Assembly (NCBI GenBank): GCA_021805665.1
Contig: JAJZEV010000223.1
Location: forward strand, 1 to 43,841
Length of the DNA stretch: 43,841 nucleotides
Origin: Pseudomonadota bacterium
GTDB taxonomy: Bacteria > Pseudomonadota > Alphaproteobacteria > Acetobacterales > Acetobacteraceae
Direction of reading: 5' to 3'
Shown: positions 37,247 through 43,841 of the stretch, one piece after another
Position numbering within the stretch: the first letter of the stretch is position 1
How the letters are laid out: the number at the start of each line of letters is the position of its first letter
Program-made: the position numbers and the translations under genes
Notes under the pieces: model-generated
Seen by the model: only the letters and a program-made list of their open reading frames with translations
The model's database searches: none
Told to the model about the DNA's origin: nothing

Positions 37247-38023
37247 TCAGAGGCTGAACTTTTCCCCCAAATAAACCCGCCGCACATCTTCATTCGCCAC
37301 GACTTCGCTTGGTTTGCCTTCCATCAAAACCTGACCGTCGTGCATGATGTAGGCCCGGTCGATAATATCCAGCGTCTCCCTGACATTATGGTCGGTAATC
37401 AGCACGCCGATCCCGCGATCCTTCAAATGCTTCACCAGGTCGCGGATCTCCCCCACCGCGATCGGGTCGATGCCGGCCAGCGGCTCATCCAGCAGGATAT
37501 AGGAAGGCTGCGTCGCCAGCGCCCGGGCGATTTCCACCCGCCGCCGCTCCCCGCCCGACAATGCCAGGGCCGGCGTGCGGCGCAGATGGCCGATGCCGAA
37601 TTCGGCCAGCAGTTCGTCCAGCATCATGTCGCGGGTGGCCGCGTCCGGCTCGATCACCTCCAGCGCCGCCATGATGTTCTGCTCGACGTTGAGGCCGCGA
37701 AACACGCTGGCTTCCTGCGGCAGGTATCCGATGCCAAGCCGAGCACGGCGGTACATCGGCAGGCGGGTGATATCGGCACCGTCGAGGGTTATCGAGCCGG
37801 TATCGGGCCTCACCAGGCCGACAATCATATAGAATGTGGTCGTTTTACCGGCACCGTTCGGCCCCAGCATGCCAACTGCCTCGCCACGATGCAGCGTGAC
37901 CGACACATTCCTGACGACCGGACGGCCTTTGTAGGTCTTTCCCACCCCCCGGGCGGTTAATCCGCCACTCCCGGCGACCACCTTGAAGGTGCCGGCTGAC
38001 CGGGTTTCAGGCATACCGTTCAT
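37247..38023 (-). CDS. lptB: LPS export ABC transporter ATP-binding protein LptB
   Basis: LptB powers extraction of lipopolysaccharide from the inner membrane and its transport across the periplasm. The 258-residue protein has Walker A GPNGAGKT (54-61), Q-loop GYLPQEASVFRGL, signature LSGGERRRVEIARAL, Walker B YILLDEPLAGIDP and switch loop ITDHNVRETL. The N terminus is about 15-20 residues longer than usual. The start overlaps lptA by 4 nt. Confidence 0.96.
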   Translation of the reverse strand: MNGMPETRSAGTFKVVAGSGGLTARGVGKTYKGRPVVRNVSVTLHRGEAVGMLGPNGAGKTTTFYMIVGLVRPDTGSITLDGADITRLPMYRRARLGIGYLPQEASVFRGLNVEQNIMAALEVIEPDAATRDMMLDELLAEFGIGHLRRTPALALSGGERRRVEIARALATQPSYILLDEPLAGIDPIAVGEIRDLVKHLKDRGIGVLITDHNVRETLDIIDRAYIMHDGQVLMEGKPSEVVANEDVRRVYLGEKFSL

Positions 38024-39081
38024 TTCTGCTGTCCTGAAGTCGCGGGGGGGGGCGGCGGCCCCGCCTTGCCGTTCGCCGCGCCGGCACCGGAATCGGCACC
38101 GATAGACTTGTTGCTCTGATCGTTCGGCACCACCAGGCCATGTACACGGCCGGGTATCGACGCCGCGCCGGGCTGCCGCGCGATCAGGGTCGCGATGCCG
38201 GTCTTCATATTCACATCGGCCTCGGCCCCGTTCATCTGGCTTTGGCCGTGGGTGATCCGCACGTTGCCGCCCAGACGGGCCATCCCGGTATCCGGCAGAT
38301 AGACGCCGCGATCCCCGGTTACCGTGTCGGTGGGGGTGCGGATGGAGACATTCCCAAATGCCTCCACCCGCTGCAGCTTGCCCGACGCCGCCAGCGGGTC
38401 GTCGCCAGCCGCGGCAGGGGTCGCCGGGGCGGGCGCCGGGGCGGGCGGCGGCGTCGCGGAGGCGGGCGGGGGGTTGTCGGTTGTATAGGCCACCAGCGTA
38501 TCGGCCGCGACGCGCTTGGCGTCGTTGGTCACAACCAGCGCATCGCCCCGCGCGACGGACATGTGCTCCTGCGGCCAGTACTCCAGGTCGTCCCTGGCGG
38601 TTATGACATCGTTCGGAGTCGTCAGCTTCAAGTCATGGCCCGTCATCACCAGCACCGACTGGTCCAGATCGTATGTTGCCTTGTCACCCTGCGCTTGATC
38701 CGTGGCGGTAAAGATGTGGACGTGACCGTCGGCCTGAAGCCGGTAAATCTCGGTCCCCTCGGTCGCGGAATCCCCCGCCAGTCCCGAAGACACATCCGCC
38801 GCCGGCGCCGGAGCTGACGTCTGCCCGGCCGTTTGCGCGCCCGCTTTCTTGCGATACCAGGCGGTCAGCCGGTCGGCCGTGACAGTCACCCCGCCGCGAA
38901 TGGCCCTGGCATCGCCGCGGGCAATCACCTCCTGCTGGGTCTGCCGCCATTCGATGCCGTCGCGAGCGGTGATATCGATCGGTCCGCCGTGCGACAGATC
39001 CAGTTGCTGCGCCGCCGCTGGAATCGCGAAGACGCTGGCGTACAGACACAATGGGACAACGGCAATCCGAAGGCGTTTCAA
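38020..39081 (-). CDS. lptA: LPS transport periplasmic protein LptA
   Basis: LptA forms the periplasmic bridge for lipopolysaccharide. The 353-residue protein has a signal peptide (cleavage near residue 24) and OstA-like beta-jelly-roll sequence: ITARDGIEWRQTQQEVIARGDARA, ITARDDLEYWPQEHMSVARGDA and SQMNGAEADVNMKTGIATLI segments. It is much longer than the E. coli protein because of an inserted Ala/Pro linker (about 205-225) and a low-complexity tail rich in Pro and Gly. It overlaps lptC and lptB by 4 nt each. Confidence 0.9.
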   Translation of the reverse strand: MKRLRIAVVPLCLYASVFAIPAAAQQLDLSHGGPIDITARDGIEWRQTQQEVIARGDARAIRGGVTVTADRLTAWYRKKAGAQTAGQTSAPAPAADVSSGLAGDSATEGTEIYRLQADGHVHIFTATDQAQGDKATYDLDQSVLVMTGHDLKLTTPNDVITARDDLEYWPQEHMSVARGDALVVTNDAKRVAADTLVAYTTDNPPPASATPPPAPAPAPATPAAAGDDPLAASGKLQRVEAFGNVSIRTPTDTVTGDRGVYLPDTGMARLGGNVRITHGQSQMNGAEADVNMKTGIATLIARQPGAASIPGRVHGLVVPNDQSNKSIGADSGAGAANGKAGPPPPPATSGQQK

Positions 39082-39764
39082 TGGCTGGTCCCGTTCAGAA
39101 TAACGTGGGCGGGACCAGAGAAGTCGATCGCCGACCCCTTCTCAGTCAGCGTGAACCCCTCTGCATCCAGTATCCCGAACGGGCCTTCCACATGAACCGG
39201 CTCCGCCCCGGCGGCACCGCCGGCTTTCAGGTCGATCGAGGCACTTTCGGTATGCATGGTGGTGCCATCGTCGCGGTAAAGCGTGACCTGCTTCACGAGA
39301 TCGAGCTGGTTCAGATCCTGCACGAACGTGCCCTCTTTAGCCGTCAGCATAAGCCAAGTGCCGTTTTCCAGCGTGATATCGCCCTTTGGCAATGTCAGCC
39401 CGATAACCGTTGGCGTCATCTGCCAGGCCGTCGCGGCGGTGATCGTATAAGGGCGCCCCTTATCATCGACGCCGTTGTAGCGTGCCTCCACCAGCTTGCC
39501 GCCTTGAACATCGGCCGAGACATGCGCCATCGCCAGCTTGGCTTTGTTGGTCATCGCGTCGATTTCAGGCCACATCGCAATCATCGCCAACAAAATCATC
39601 GCGCCGAACGGCAGCATCCATTTGGTCAGGGTGATGAAAAACCGACGCCGGGCGATCCCGCCCTCGGTCGGCAGGGCGCGGGCGCGAACATTGACGCCGG
39701 TCTGCAGATACCCGCCGGTTCGATGCGGCTCGTGCGGATTGGCAGGCAGCGGGCGCAGTTTCAT
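39078..39764 (-). CDS. lptC: LPS export protein LptC
   Basis: LptC is a bitopic inner-membrane protein that receives lipopolysaccharide from LptBFG and passes it to LptA. The 228-residue protein has a cytoplasmic N-terminal stretch, one membrane helix (about 52-72) and a periplasmic LptC-type beta domain. That domain includes GRPYTITAATAWQMTP and the ITLENGTWLMLTAKEGTFVQ segment. ATG 39764 is preferred; an upstream in-frame start would add a basic low-complexity leader. The order lptC-lptA-lptB-rpoN is conventional. Confidence 0.88.
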   Translation of the reverse strand: MKLRPLPANPHEPHRTGGYLQTGVNVRARALPTEGGIARRRFFITLTKWMLPFGAMILLAMIAMWPEIDAMTNKAKLAMAHVSADVQGGKLVEARYNGVDDKGRPYTITAATAWQMTPTVIGLTLPKGDITLENGTWLMLTAKEGTFVQDLNQLDLVKQVTLYRDDGTTMHTESASIDLKAGGAAGAEPVHVEGPFGILDAEGFTLTEKGSAIDFSGPAHVILNGTSH

Positions 39765-40103
39765 ACCGGCACCATCGGGACCGCGATCCCGTGGAACGTA
39801 GCGTGCGGGCTGCCTGTCATGGCTTGCGATGTGGGGACGGGGGCGCCCCCCGGGCAAGCAGGCTGGAAGCCGTTGACCCTAATTTTTAGCTTTGACACGC
39901 GTTTGCCGGGTTGCTGACGCGACGTCACGCGGAGGCCCGGGAAAACCGGGCGGCGCCGCGCGGGCTGTCGCGTTGGGGGTGGAAGCAATCAAGATAAATG
40001 CATTTTCCGGGCATTTCGTGGCTTTTCTATGGGCCACCCGCCCCGGGTCGGTCAACCGCGTTACATTTGCGAAGAGTTACACGGCCCGCATACCGCGAAT
40101 GCG
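39765..40103. other. Gene-free region upstream of lptC
   Basis: No gene can be supported here; the open frames look like high-GC artefacts. A 6-bp hairpin, GCCCGG-GAAAA-CCGGGC, lies at 39935-39951. An AT-rich tract at about 39880-39892 is the only likely melting point for an lptC promoter, but it has no good -35 partner on the minus strand. A perfect TTGACA at 39892-39897 on the plus strand also has no -10 box. Confidence 0.5.
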
Positions 40104-40140
40104 AAAAAGCCGGCCGGCGACCGAGCGCGAACGCCGGCCG
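40104..40140 (-). terminator. Terminator of the peroxiredoxin gene
   Basis: A 9-bp GC stem (CGGCCGGCG at 40111-40119 with CGCCGGCCG at 40132-40140) is followed on the minus strand by a run of five T (40108-40104). It starts 16 nt after the peroxiredoxin stop. Confidence 0.8.
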
Positions 40141-40155
40141 CCCAACCAACCAGCG

Positions 40156-40638
40156 TTACAGCGCGGCCAGGATCGTCTCTGCCTTGCTGGCTTCGAAGCC
40201 GCCGGGCTCTTCGACGCCCAGATGCGTGACCTTGCCGTTTTCGGCCACCAGCGCATAACGCTGGCTGCGCCAGCCCATGCCACGGGCGTTCAAATCGAGT
40301 TCCAGGCCGATCGCCTTGGCGAACGCGGCCGCGCCGTCGGCCAGCATGGTCACCTTTTCGTCGGTGCCCTGATCCTTGCCCCAGGCGCCCATGACAAAGG
40401 CGTCGTTGACGGAAATGCAGGCGATCTCATCGACGCCCTTGGCCTTGAACGCCTCGGCATTCTGCACGAAACCCGGCAGGTGCTTGGCGCTGCAGGTCGG
40501 GGTAAAGGCGCCCGGAACCGCGAACAGGACGACCTTCTTGCCCTTGAAGATATCGTCAGTGGAAATTTCCTTCGGACCCTCCGCCGTCGCGGCCATCAGC
40601 TTCATCGACGGAATCGTGTCACCGACCTTGATCGTCAT
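40156..40638 (-). CDS. Peroxiredoxin, Prx5 type
   Basis: Atypical 2-Cys or 1-Cys Prx5 proteins reduce peroxides with thiol donors such as glutaredoxin or thioredoxin. The 160-residue protein has the peroxidatic motif GAFTPTCSAKHLPGF with Cys49. Cys74 in DEIACISVNDAF is the second cysteine, found in many bacterial Prx5 proteins. The helix segment with SQRYALVAENGKV is typical. GGGAG lies before ATG 40638. It is a single-gene unit with its own terminator, divergent from the catabolic cluster. Confidence 0.94.
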   Translation of the reverse strand: MTIKVGDTIPSMKLMAATAEGPKEISTDDIFKGKKVVLFAVPGAFTPTCSAKHLPGFVQNAEAFKAKGVDEIACISVNDAFVMGAWGKDQGTDEKVTMLADGAAAFAKAIGLELDLNARGMGWRSQRYALVAENGKVTHLGVEEPGGFEASKAETILAAL

Positions 40639-40821
40639 GCTCTTTGCTCCCTGAGGGGTTTATGAAGTGCCGCGCCGTCGCGACAGACCCCGACTCCTAG
40701 CCGGACCCGCCGGGGAAGTCACCCCCACCGTCAACCGGGATGTCGGAATGTCCGCCCGTCTCGCTTTTCAACCGGCCAAAAATGCTCCATCGTTTTGTCC
40801 CAGCGCCACATCGCGTTGATC

Positions 40822-40860
40822 CGGAGGCCTGTCGATGCACGACGCGGAGACCTGTCGATG
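40822..40860 (+). repeat. Duplicated ribosome-binding/start segment
   Basis: CGGAGGCCTGTCGATG (40822-40837) recurs as CGGAGACCTGTCGATG (40845-40860), one mismatch in 16, offset 23 bp. Each copy contains a Shine-Dalgarno sequence and an ATG. Because 23 is not a multiple of three, the two ATGs are in different frames. Confidence 0.85.
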
Positions 40861-40861
40861 A
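40835..40861 (+). CDS. Candidate leader peptide (8 codons)
   Basis: ATG 40835 lies 7 nt after GGAGG and opens a frame encoding MHDAETCR, ending at TGA 40859-40861. That stop overlaps the monooxygenase start as ATGA. Both the strong Shine-Dalgarno sequence and the overlap suggest it could be translated and couple or tune expression of the next gene. It is too short for homology evidence. Confidence 0.4.
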   Translation: MHDAETCR

Positions 40862-41991
40862 CCGAAATCCATGCTGCGGTCGCGCGCGCCCTTGGTTTGC
40901 ACCCGCTGATCCGGCAGGAGGCGGACGAGATCGACAACCGCCGTCACCTGACCCAACCGCTGGTCTCCGCACTCAAGGAGGGCGGGTTTTTCCGTATGCT
41001 CCAGCCCCGCTCGATCGGCGGCATGGAAATGAAGCCATCGGAGTTCGCCAGCGTGACAGAGGCGCTGGCCGCAGCCGACGGTTCGGTGGCCTGGGTGGTT
41101 TGCCAGGGCAACGGCTGCGCGATGACGTCAGCCTATCTGAAGCCCGGGGTGGCGCACGAAATTTTCGGACCGGTTGACGGGATTCTCGCCTGGGGGCCGC
41201 CGGGCGCGCCGTTCGAGGCGGAACCGGTGGCCGGCGGGTATTGTATCTCCGGCACCTGGCGGTTTGCCTCCGGCAGCCATCACGCGACCTGGCTGGGCGC
41301 CCATATGAAGGTGAAGGGGCGCAAGGAAGTCCGCACCATGCTGTTCCCCAAGTCCAGCGCGCAATACGTCGATATCTGGCGCACCCTGGGGCTGCGCGGC
41401 ACCGCCAGCAACGAATACATCATCAAGGACCTGTTCGTGCCCGAAGACCGCACCGCGTTGCGGGACGATCCGGCCGGCCGGCGCGAACAGGGGCCGCTGT
41501 ATCGCTTTACCAGCGGACAACTGTATTCCGCCGGGTTCGCTGGCGTCGGGCTGGGCCTGGCGCGCGGTATCGTCGATGCCTTTCTGGATTTGCCCGCCAC
41601 CAAGGTCTCTCGCGGCGCCGCCAGACCGATGCGCGAAAACAATGTCGTGCAATCCCAGTTGGCTCAGTCCGAAGCGAAATGGCACTCCGCCCGCGCGTTC
41701 CTGCACAATACACTGGATGAAAACTACCAGCACGTCGTCCGCCACGGCGAGATGACCGAACGACAGGCGGCGATGCTGCGGCTGGCCTCGACCTGGGCGA
41801 TCCAGCAATCGCGGGAGATCGCGCATACGATCTTCCACTGCGCCGGATCGATGGCGGTCTTCGAGGATCAGCCGTTCGAGCGCCGGCTGCGCGATATCGA
41901 CACGGTCGCCCAGCAGGCGCAGGGACGGCAACTGCACTACGAATCTGTCGGACAGATCATGTTCGGCATGTCACCGGAAAACCAATTCTGA
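40858..41991 (+). CDS. Acyl-CoA dehydrogenase-like flavin-dependent monooxygenase
   Basis: The 377-residue protein has the acyl-CoA dehydrogenase fold in the form used by group D flavin monooxygenases (HsaA, DszC, HpaB-like). The N-terminal helical domain holds FFRMLQPRSIGGMEM. The middle beta domain has YCISGTWRFASGSHHATWLGAH, and the C-terminal four-helix domain has IFHCAGSMAVFEDQPFERRLRDIDTVAQQ. It lacks an obvious acyl-CoA dehydrogenase catalytic Glu signature, and the His-rich end points to a hydroxylase that uses reduced flavin from a partner reductase. None is nearby. ATG 40858 follows GGAG; an upstream TTG is less likely. Confidence 0.75.
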   Translation: MTEIHAAVARALGLHPLIRQEADEIDNRRHLTQPLVSALKEGGFFRMLQPRSIGGMEMKPSEFASVTEALAAADGSVAWVVCQGNGCAMTSAYLKPGVAHEIFGPVDGILAWGPPGAPFEAEPVAGGYCISGTWRFASGSHHATWLGAHMKVKGRKEVRTMLFPKSSAQYVDIWRTLGLRGTASNEYIIKDLFVPEDRTALRDDPAGRREQGPLYRFTSGQLYSAGFAGVGLGLARGIVDAFLDLPATKVSRGAARPMRENNVVQSQLAQSEAKWHSARAFLHNTLDENYQHVVRHGEMTERQAAMLRLASTWAIQQSREIAHTIFHCAGSMAVFEDQPFERRLRDIDTVAQQAQGRQLHYESVGQIMFGMSPENQF

Positions 41992-42005
41992 CAGGGGAAA
42001 AGATC

Positions 42006-42431
42006 ATGCCGGCACAATCGCTGAACCACTACACCATCCGGGTGCGCGACCTGGAGCGGACGAAGAATTTCTATCAGGACATCGTCGGGCTGACGGTCGG
42101 GGACCGCCCGCCGCTGCCGTTCCCCGGATACTGGCTGTACTGCGGCGGCATTCCCACCGTTCATCTGATCGGCTATCGGGCAGACGACCCGGAGATCGTC
42201 GATGGGCCGTCCTATCCCGCCGCGACCGGACGGCTGGACCATATTGCTTTCACCTGCAACGGTTTGAAGGAAATGCGATCCCATCTCGAGTCGCGCGCCA
42301 TCAAGTTCGACGAGCGCGTGCTGCCCCGGCTGAACATGACGCAACTGTTCTACCTCGATCCAGACGGTATTTCGGTGGAGTGCAACTTCGATGCCTCGGA
42401 AACCGAGGCGCCCGGAATGAAGGGCTACTGA
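42006..42431 (+). CDS. VOC-superfamily (glyoxalase/dioxygenase-like) protein
   Basis: The 141-residue protein is a single vicinal-oxygen-chelate domain. Metal-ligand positions are filled: His8 (LNHYTIRV), His53 (TVHLIGY), His79 (LDHIAFTC) and Glu125 (ISVECNF), as in glyoxalase I-type enzymes. It ends with FYLDPDGISVECNFDA, typical of the family. Substrate is unknown; its place between a hydroxylase-like protein and a carboxymuconolactone decarboxylase-like protein suggests a step in breakdown of an aromatic or other cyclic compound. It starts 14 nt after the monooxygenase. Confidence 0.82.
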   Translation: MPAQSLNHYTIRVRDLERTKNFYQDIVGLTVGDRPPLPFPGYWLYCGGIPTVHLIGYRADDPEIVDGPSYPAATGRLDHIAFTCNGLKEMRSHLESRAIKFDERVLPRLNMTQLFYLDPDGISVECNFDASETEAPGMKGY

Positions 42432-42465
42432 CCGCCTTCGACCGTCGCGATCCGAGAGAAAAACC

Positions 42466-42795
42466 ATGTCCAAGCCACCTGCCAACGCGCGCGATGCCGT
42501 GCGCGGCACCGTGCCGAAAATGATCGAGGTGACGGAACACGTCATCTACGGCGATATCTGGGAACGCCCCGGCCTGAGCAAGCGCGACCGCAGGGTTGTC
42601 GTGCTGGCCACGCTGATCGGCACCTACCGCCCGGAGCAACTGCGCAGCCACCTGGCCCGCGCGCTGGATAATGGCGTTACCAAGGAGGAAATCGCCGAGG
42701 TCATCACTCACCTGGCATTCTACTCCGGCTGGCCCGGATCGATGACGGCCGCGGGGATCGCCCGGGAGGTGTTCGAGGAACGCGGCATCGCATAG
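42466..42795 (+). CDS. Carboxymuconolactone decarboxylase-family protein
   Basis: The 109-residue protein matches the gamma-carboxymuconolactone decarboxylase type (PcaC-like): LSKRDRRVVVLATLIGTYRPEQLRSHLARALDNG and EEIAEVITHLAFYSGWPGSMTA. It has no Cys-x-x-Cys pair, so it is not an AhpD-type peroxidase; the conserved His in ITHLAFYSG is kept. A decarboxylase or lactone-processing role in the cluster is likely. GAGAGAAAAACC precedes ATG 42466. Its stop is 9 nt from the convergent TauD-like gene's stop. Confidence 0.85.
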   Translation: MSKPPANARDAVRGTVPKMIEVTEHVIYGDIWERPGLSKRDRRVVVLATLIGTYRPEQLRSHLARALDNGVTKEEIAEVITHLAFYSGWPGSMTAAGIAREVFEERGIA

Positions 42796-42804
42796 CCGAG
42801 GTCG

Positions 42805-43638
42805 TTACTGCACCGGCTCCTTGATCGAGGTACGCCAGTGGATGCGGTCCTGCTCCGGCGGGTAATCGCCGGCTGCCTTATGGTACGAACAGCGGTTGTC
42901 CCAGATGACCACGTCGCCGACGCGCCATTTGTGACGGTATTGCCCGTCGGGCTGGATCATCAGTTCGGTCAGTTCGCCGATCAGGTCGTCGCTTTCCGCC
43001 GGTTCGGCGCCCTGTATATACAAAATCTTACCGGGATCGAAATACATCGACTTGCGCCCGGTTTCGCCATGGGTGCGGATGATCGGATGCAATGCCGGCG
43101 CCCGGTCGCGGTCCTCGGGGTTCAGCAGCGCCTGCGCCTTGGTCCGTCCGCCATAGGTGAACGCGCCGTTTACACCCTCCAGCCGTTGTTTCAGCCGTTG
43201 CGGCATGGCATCGTACGCCGCATAGCCGCTGGCGAACAGCGTGTCGCCGCCCGTATCGGGAATCGCCAGCGCAAAAAGCTGCGTGGCCTTGAATGGAATA
43301 TCGTCATAAGCGCCGTCAGTGTGCCAACCCTCGGCACCGCGGCGGTAGATCGCCTGGTTCAGGCTGCCGTCGGCATTGAATTTTCCAGTCCCCAGCTCGG
43401 TAATTTCCGGAACATCCGGATGGCGCGTGCTTTTGGACGGATGCGGGGACACCACGCCAAAGCGGCGGCTGTATGCCAGGAACTCATGAATCGTTAACGC
43501 CTGGCCGGTAACCACAAGCACATTGGACTCCAGCCATGCCCGATAGATCGCCGCGAACCCGGCATCGTCCAGGGCGCGAATATCGACCCCGGAAACCTCC
43601 ACGCCGATCAGCGGACCGACCTTGCGTATCTGGACCAT
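42805..43638 (-). CDS. TauD/TfdA-family 2-oxoglutarate dioxygenase
   Basis: This 277-residue alpha-ketoglutarate-dependent dioxygenase has the iron triad His106 and Asp108 in GWHTDGAYDD and His253 in NRCSYHKAAGDY. Arg265 or Arg269 near the end is a likely 2-oxoglutarate anchor. It belongs to the group that acts on taurine, 2,4-D and related compounds, but substrate cannot be assigned. ATG 43638 follows AGGGGGG with 7-nt spacing; an upstream in-frame ATG at 43665 is rejected. A hairpin can cover the Shine-Dalgarno sequence. Confidence 0.9.
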   Translation of the reverse strand: MVQIRKVGPLIGVEVSGVDIRALDDAGFAAIYRAWLESNVLVVTGQALTIHEFLAYSRRFGVVSPHPSKSTRHPDVPEITELGTGKFNADGSLNQAIYRRGAEGWHTDGAYDDIPFKATQLFALAIPDTGGDTLFASGYAAYDAMPQRLKQRLEGVNGAFTYGGRTKAQALLNPEDRDRAPALHPIIRTHGETGRKSMYFDPGKILYIQGAEPAESDDLIGELTELMIQPDGQYRHKWRVGDVVIWDNRCSYHKAAGDYPPEQDRIHWRTSIKEPVQ

Positions 43639-43645
43639 GGACTGT

Positions 43646-43671
43646 CCCCCCTTGCTTCGCGGCAAGGGAAG
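43646..43671 (-). promoter_or_regulatory. Hairpin covering the TauD-like gene's ribosome-binding site
   Basis: On the minus strand, CCTTCCCTTGC-side bases 43671-43662 pair with 43655-43646 as a 10-bp stem (eight Watson-Crick and two U-G pairs) around a 6-nt loop. The downstream arm includes most of the Shine-Dalgarno AGGGGGG (43652-43646). Folding would hide the ribosome-binding site, so translation may be conditional. Confidence 0.5.
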
Positions 43672-43731
43672 GCCCTACCTTTTTATCAGTCAAGACAGCC
43701 AGAGTGGCGAACAGCGTTTCAGGAGGCTTCG

Positions 43732-43841
43732 ATGCACCTGTTCAAGCAACATGCGGTCACGGACACCGACGCCATTTCCGAACTGATTCCAGTGATCGAT
43801 TTCGGCCCCTGGTTCGCCGGAGAGCCGGGGGCGTTGCAAAC
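43732..43841 (+). CDS. Isopenicillin-N-synthase-family oxygenase (5' end only)
   Basis: A strong AGGAGG (43721-43726) precedes ATG 43732. The 36 codons visible include IPVIDFGPWFAGEPGAL, the typical N-terminal opening of isopenicillin N synthase-like 2-oxoglutarate/Fe(II) oxygenases (DIOX_N region). The gene runs off the window, so its iron ligands are not visible. It is divergent from the TauD-like gene. Confidence 0.7.
   Translation, partial: MHLFKQHAVTDTDAISELIPVIDFGPWFAGEPGALQ

Noticed and set aside
39892..39897. Perfect TTGACA as a plus-strand promoter
   Set aside because: No acceptable -10 box at 15-19 bp and no plus-strand gene downstream in that gap.

Overview
This window is GC-rich chromosomal DNA from an alphaproteobacterium. 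Gene content (a Bug-type solute receptor next to secDF, a rhizobial-style glp ABC operon, aap amino-acid permeases, rpoN beside hpf and lptCAB, ruvAB beside the tol genes) fits Rhodospirillales, perhaps Acetobacteraceae. That placement is inferred from gene order and protein character, not from a database search. Most of the window is ordinary, densely packed core genome. I found no insertion sequence, prophage or CRISPR array.

Layout, left to right. 145-3686: secD, secF and a coupled periplasmic receptor. 3763-6565: glpX and recJ. 6566-7226: a tRNA-Glu(UUC) gene and the remnant of a PIN-domain (VapC-like) toxin gene. 7227-18677: a putative 2-oxoglutarate oxygenase, the DeoR-type repressor glpR, then glpD, glpS-glpT-glpP-glpQ, a small membrane protein, glpV, glpK and an uncharacterised gene. 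Together these import glycerol, phosphorylate it and oxidise glycerol-3-phosphate. 18633-22669 (minus): aapQ-aapM-aapP plus a TPR protein, with a good sigma-54 promoter in front. 23025-29782 (minus): ruvA-ruvB-ybgC-tolQ-tolR-tolA-tolB-pal, starting with a TATAAT -10 box and ending with a strong terminator. 29839-32672: a fatty acid desaturase divergent from a TPR-glycosyltransferase-like gene, with a CtrA-like site between them. 32723-34882: hemE and hemH. 34893-39764 (minus): lptC-lptA-lptB, rpoN and hpf. 40156-43841: a peroxiredoxin, then a small oxidative catabolic cluster (flavin monooxygenase/acyl-CoA dehydrogenase-like, VOC, carboxymuconolactone decarboxylase-like, TauD-like, and the start of an isopenicillin-N-synthase-like gene) that runs off the right edge.

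The most interesting signals are small-scale. GlpS and GlpT carry complementary degenerate motifs that would fall in the same composite ATP site. The rpoN promoter predicts a leaderless mRNA. aapQ has a sigma-54 promoter. A CtrA-like site lies before the TPR-glycosyltransferase. The flavin monooxygenase has a duplicated ribosome-binding/start segment that creates an 8-codon leader ORF whose stop overlaps the gene's start. A 10-bp stem can hide the Shine-Dalgarno sequence of the TauD-like gene. None of these is proven; each is listed with the test that would decide it.
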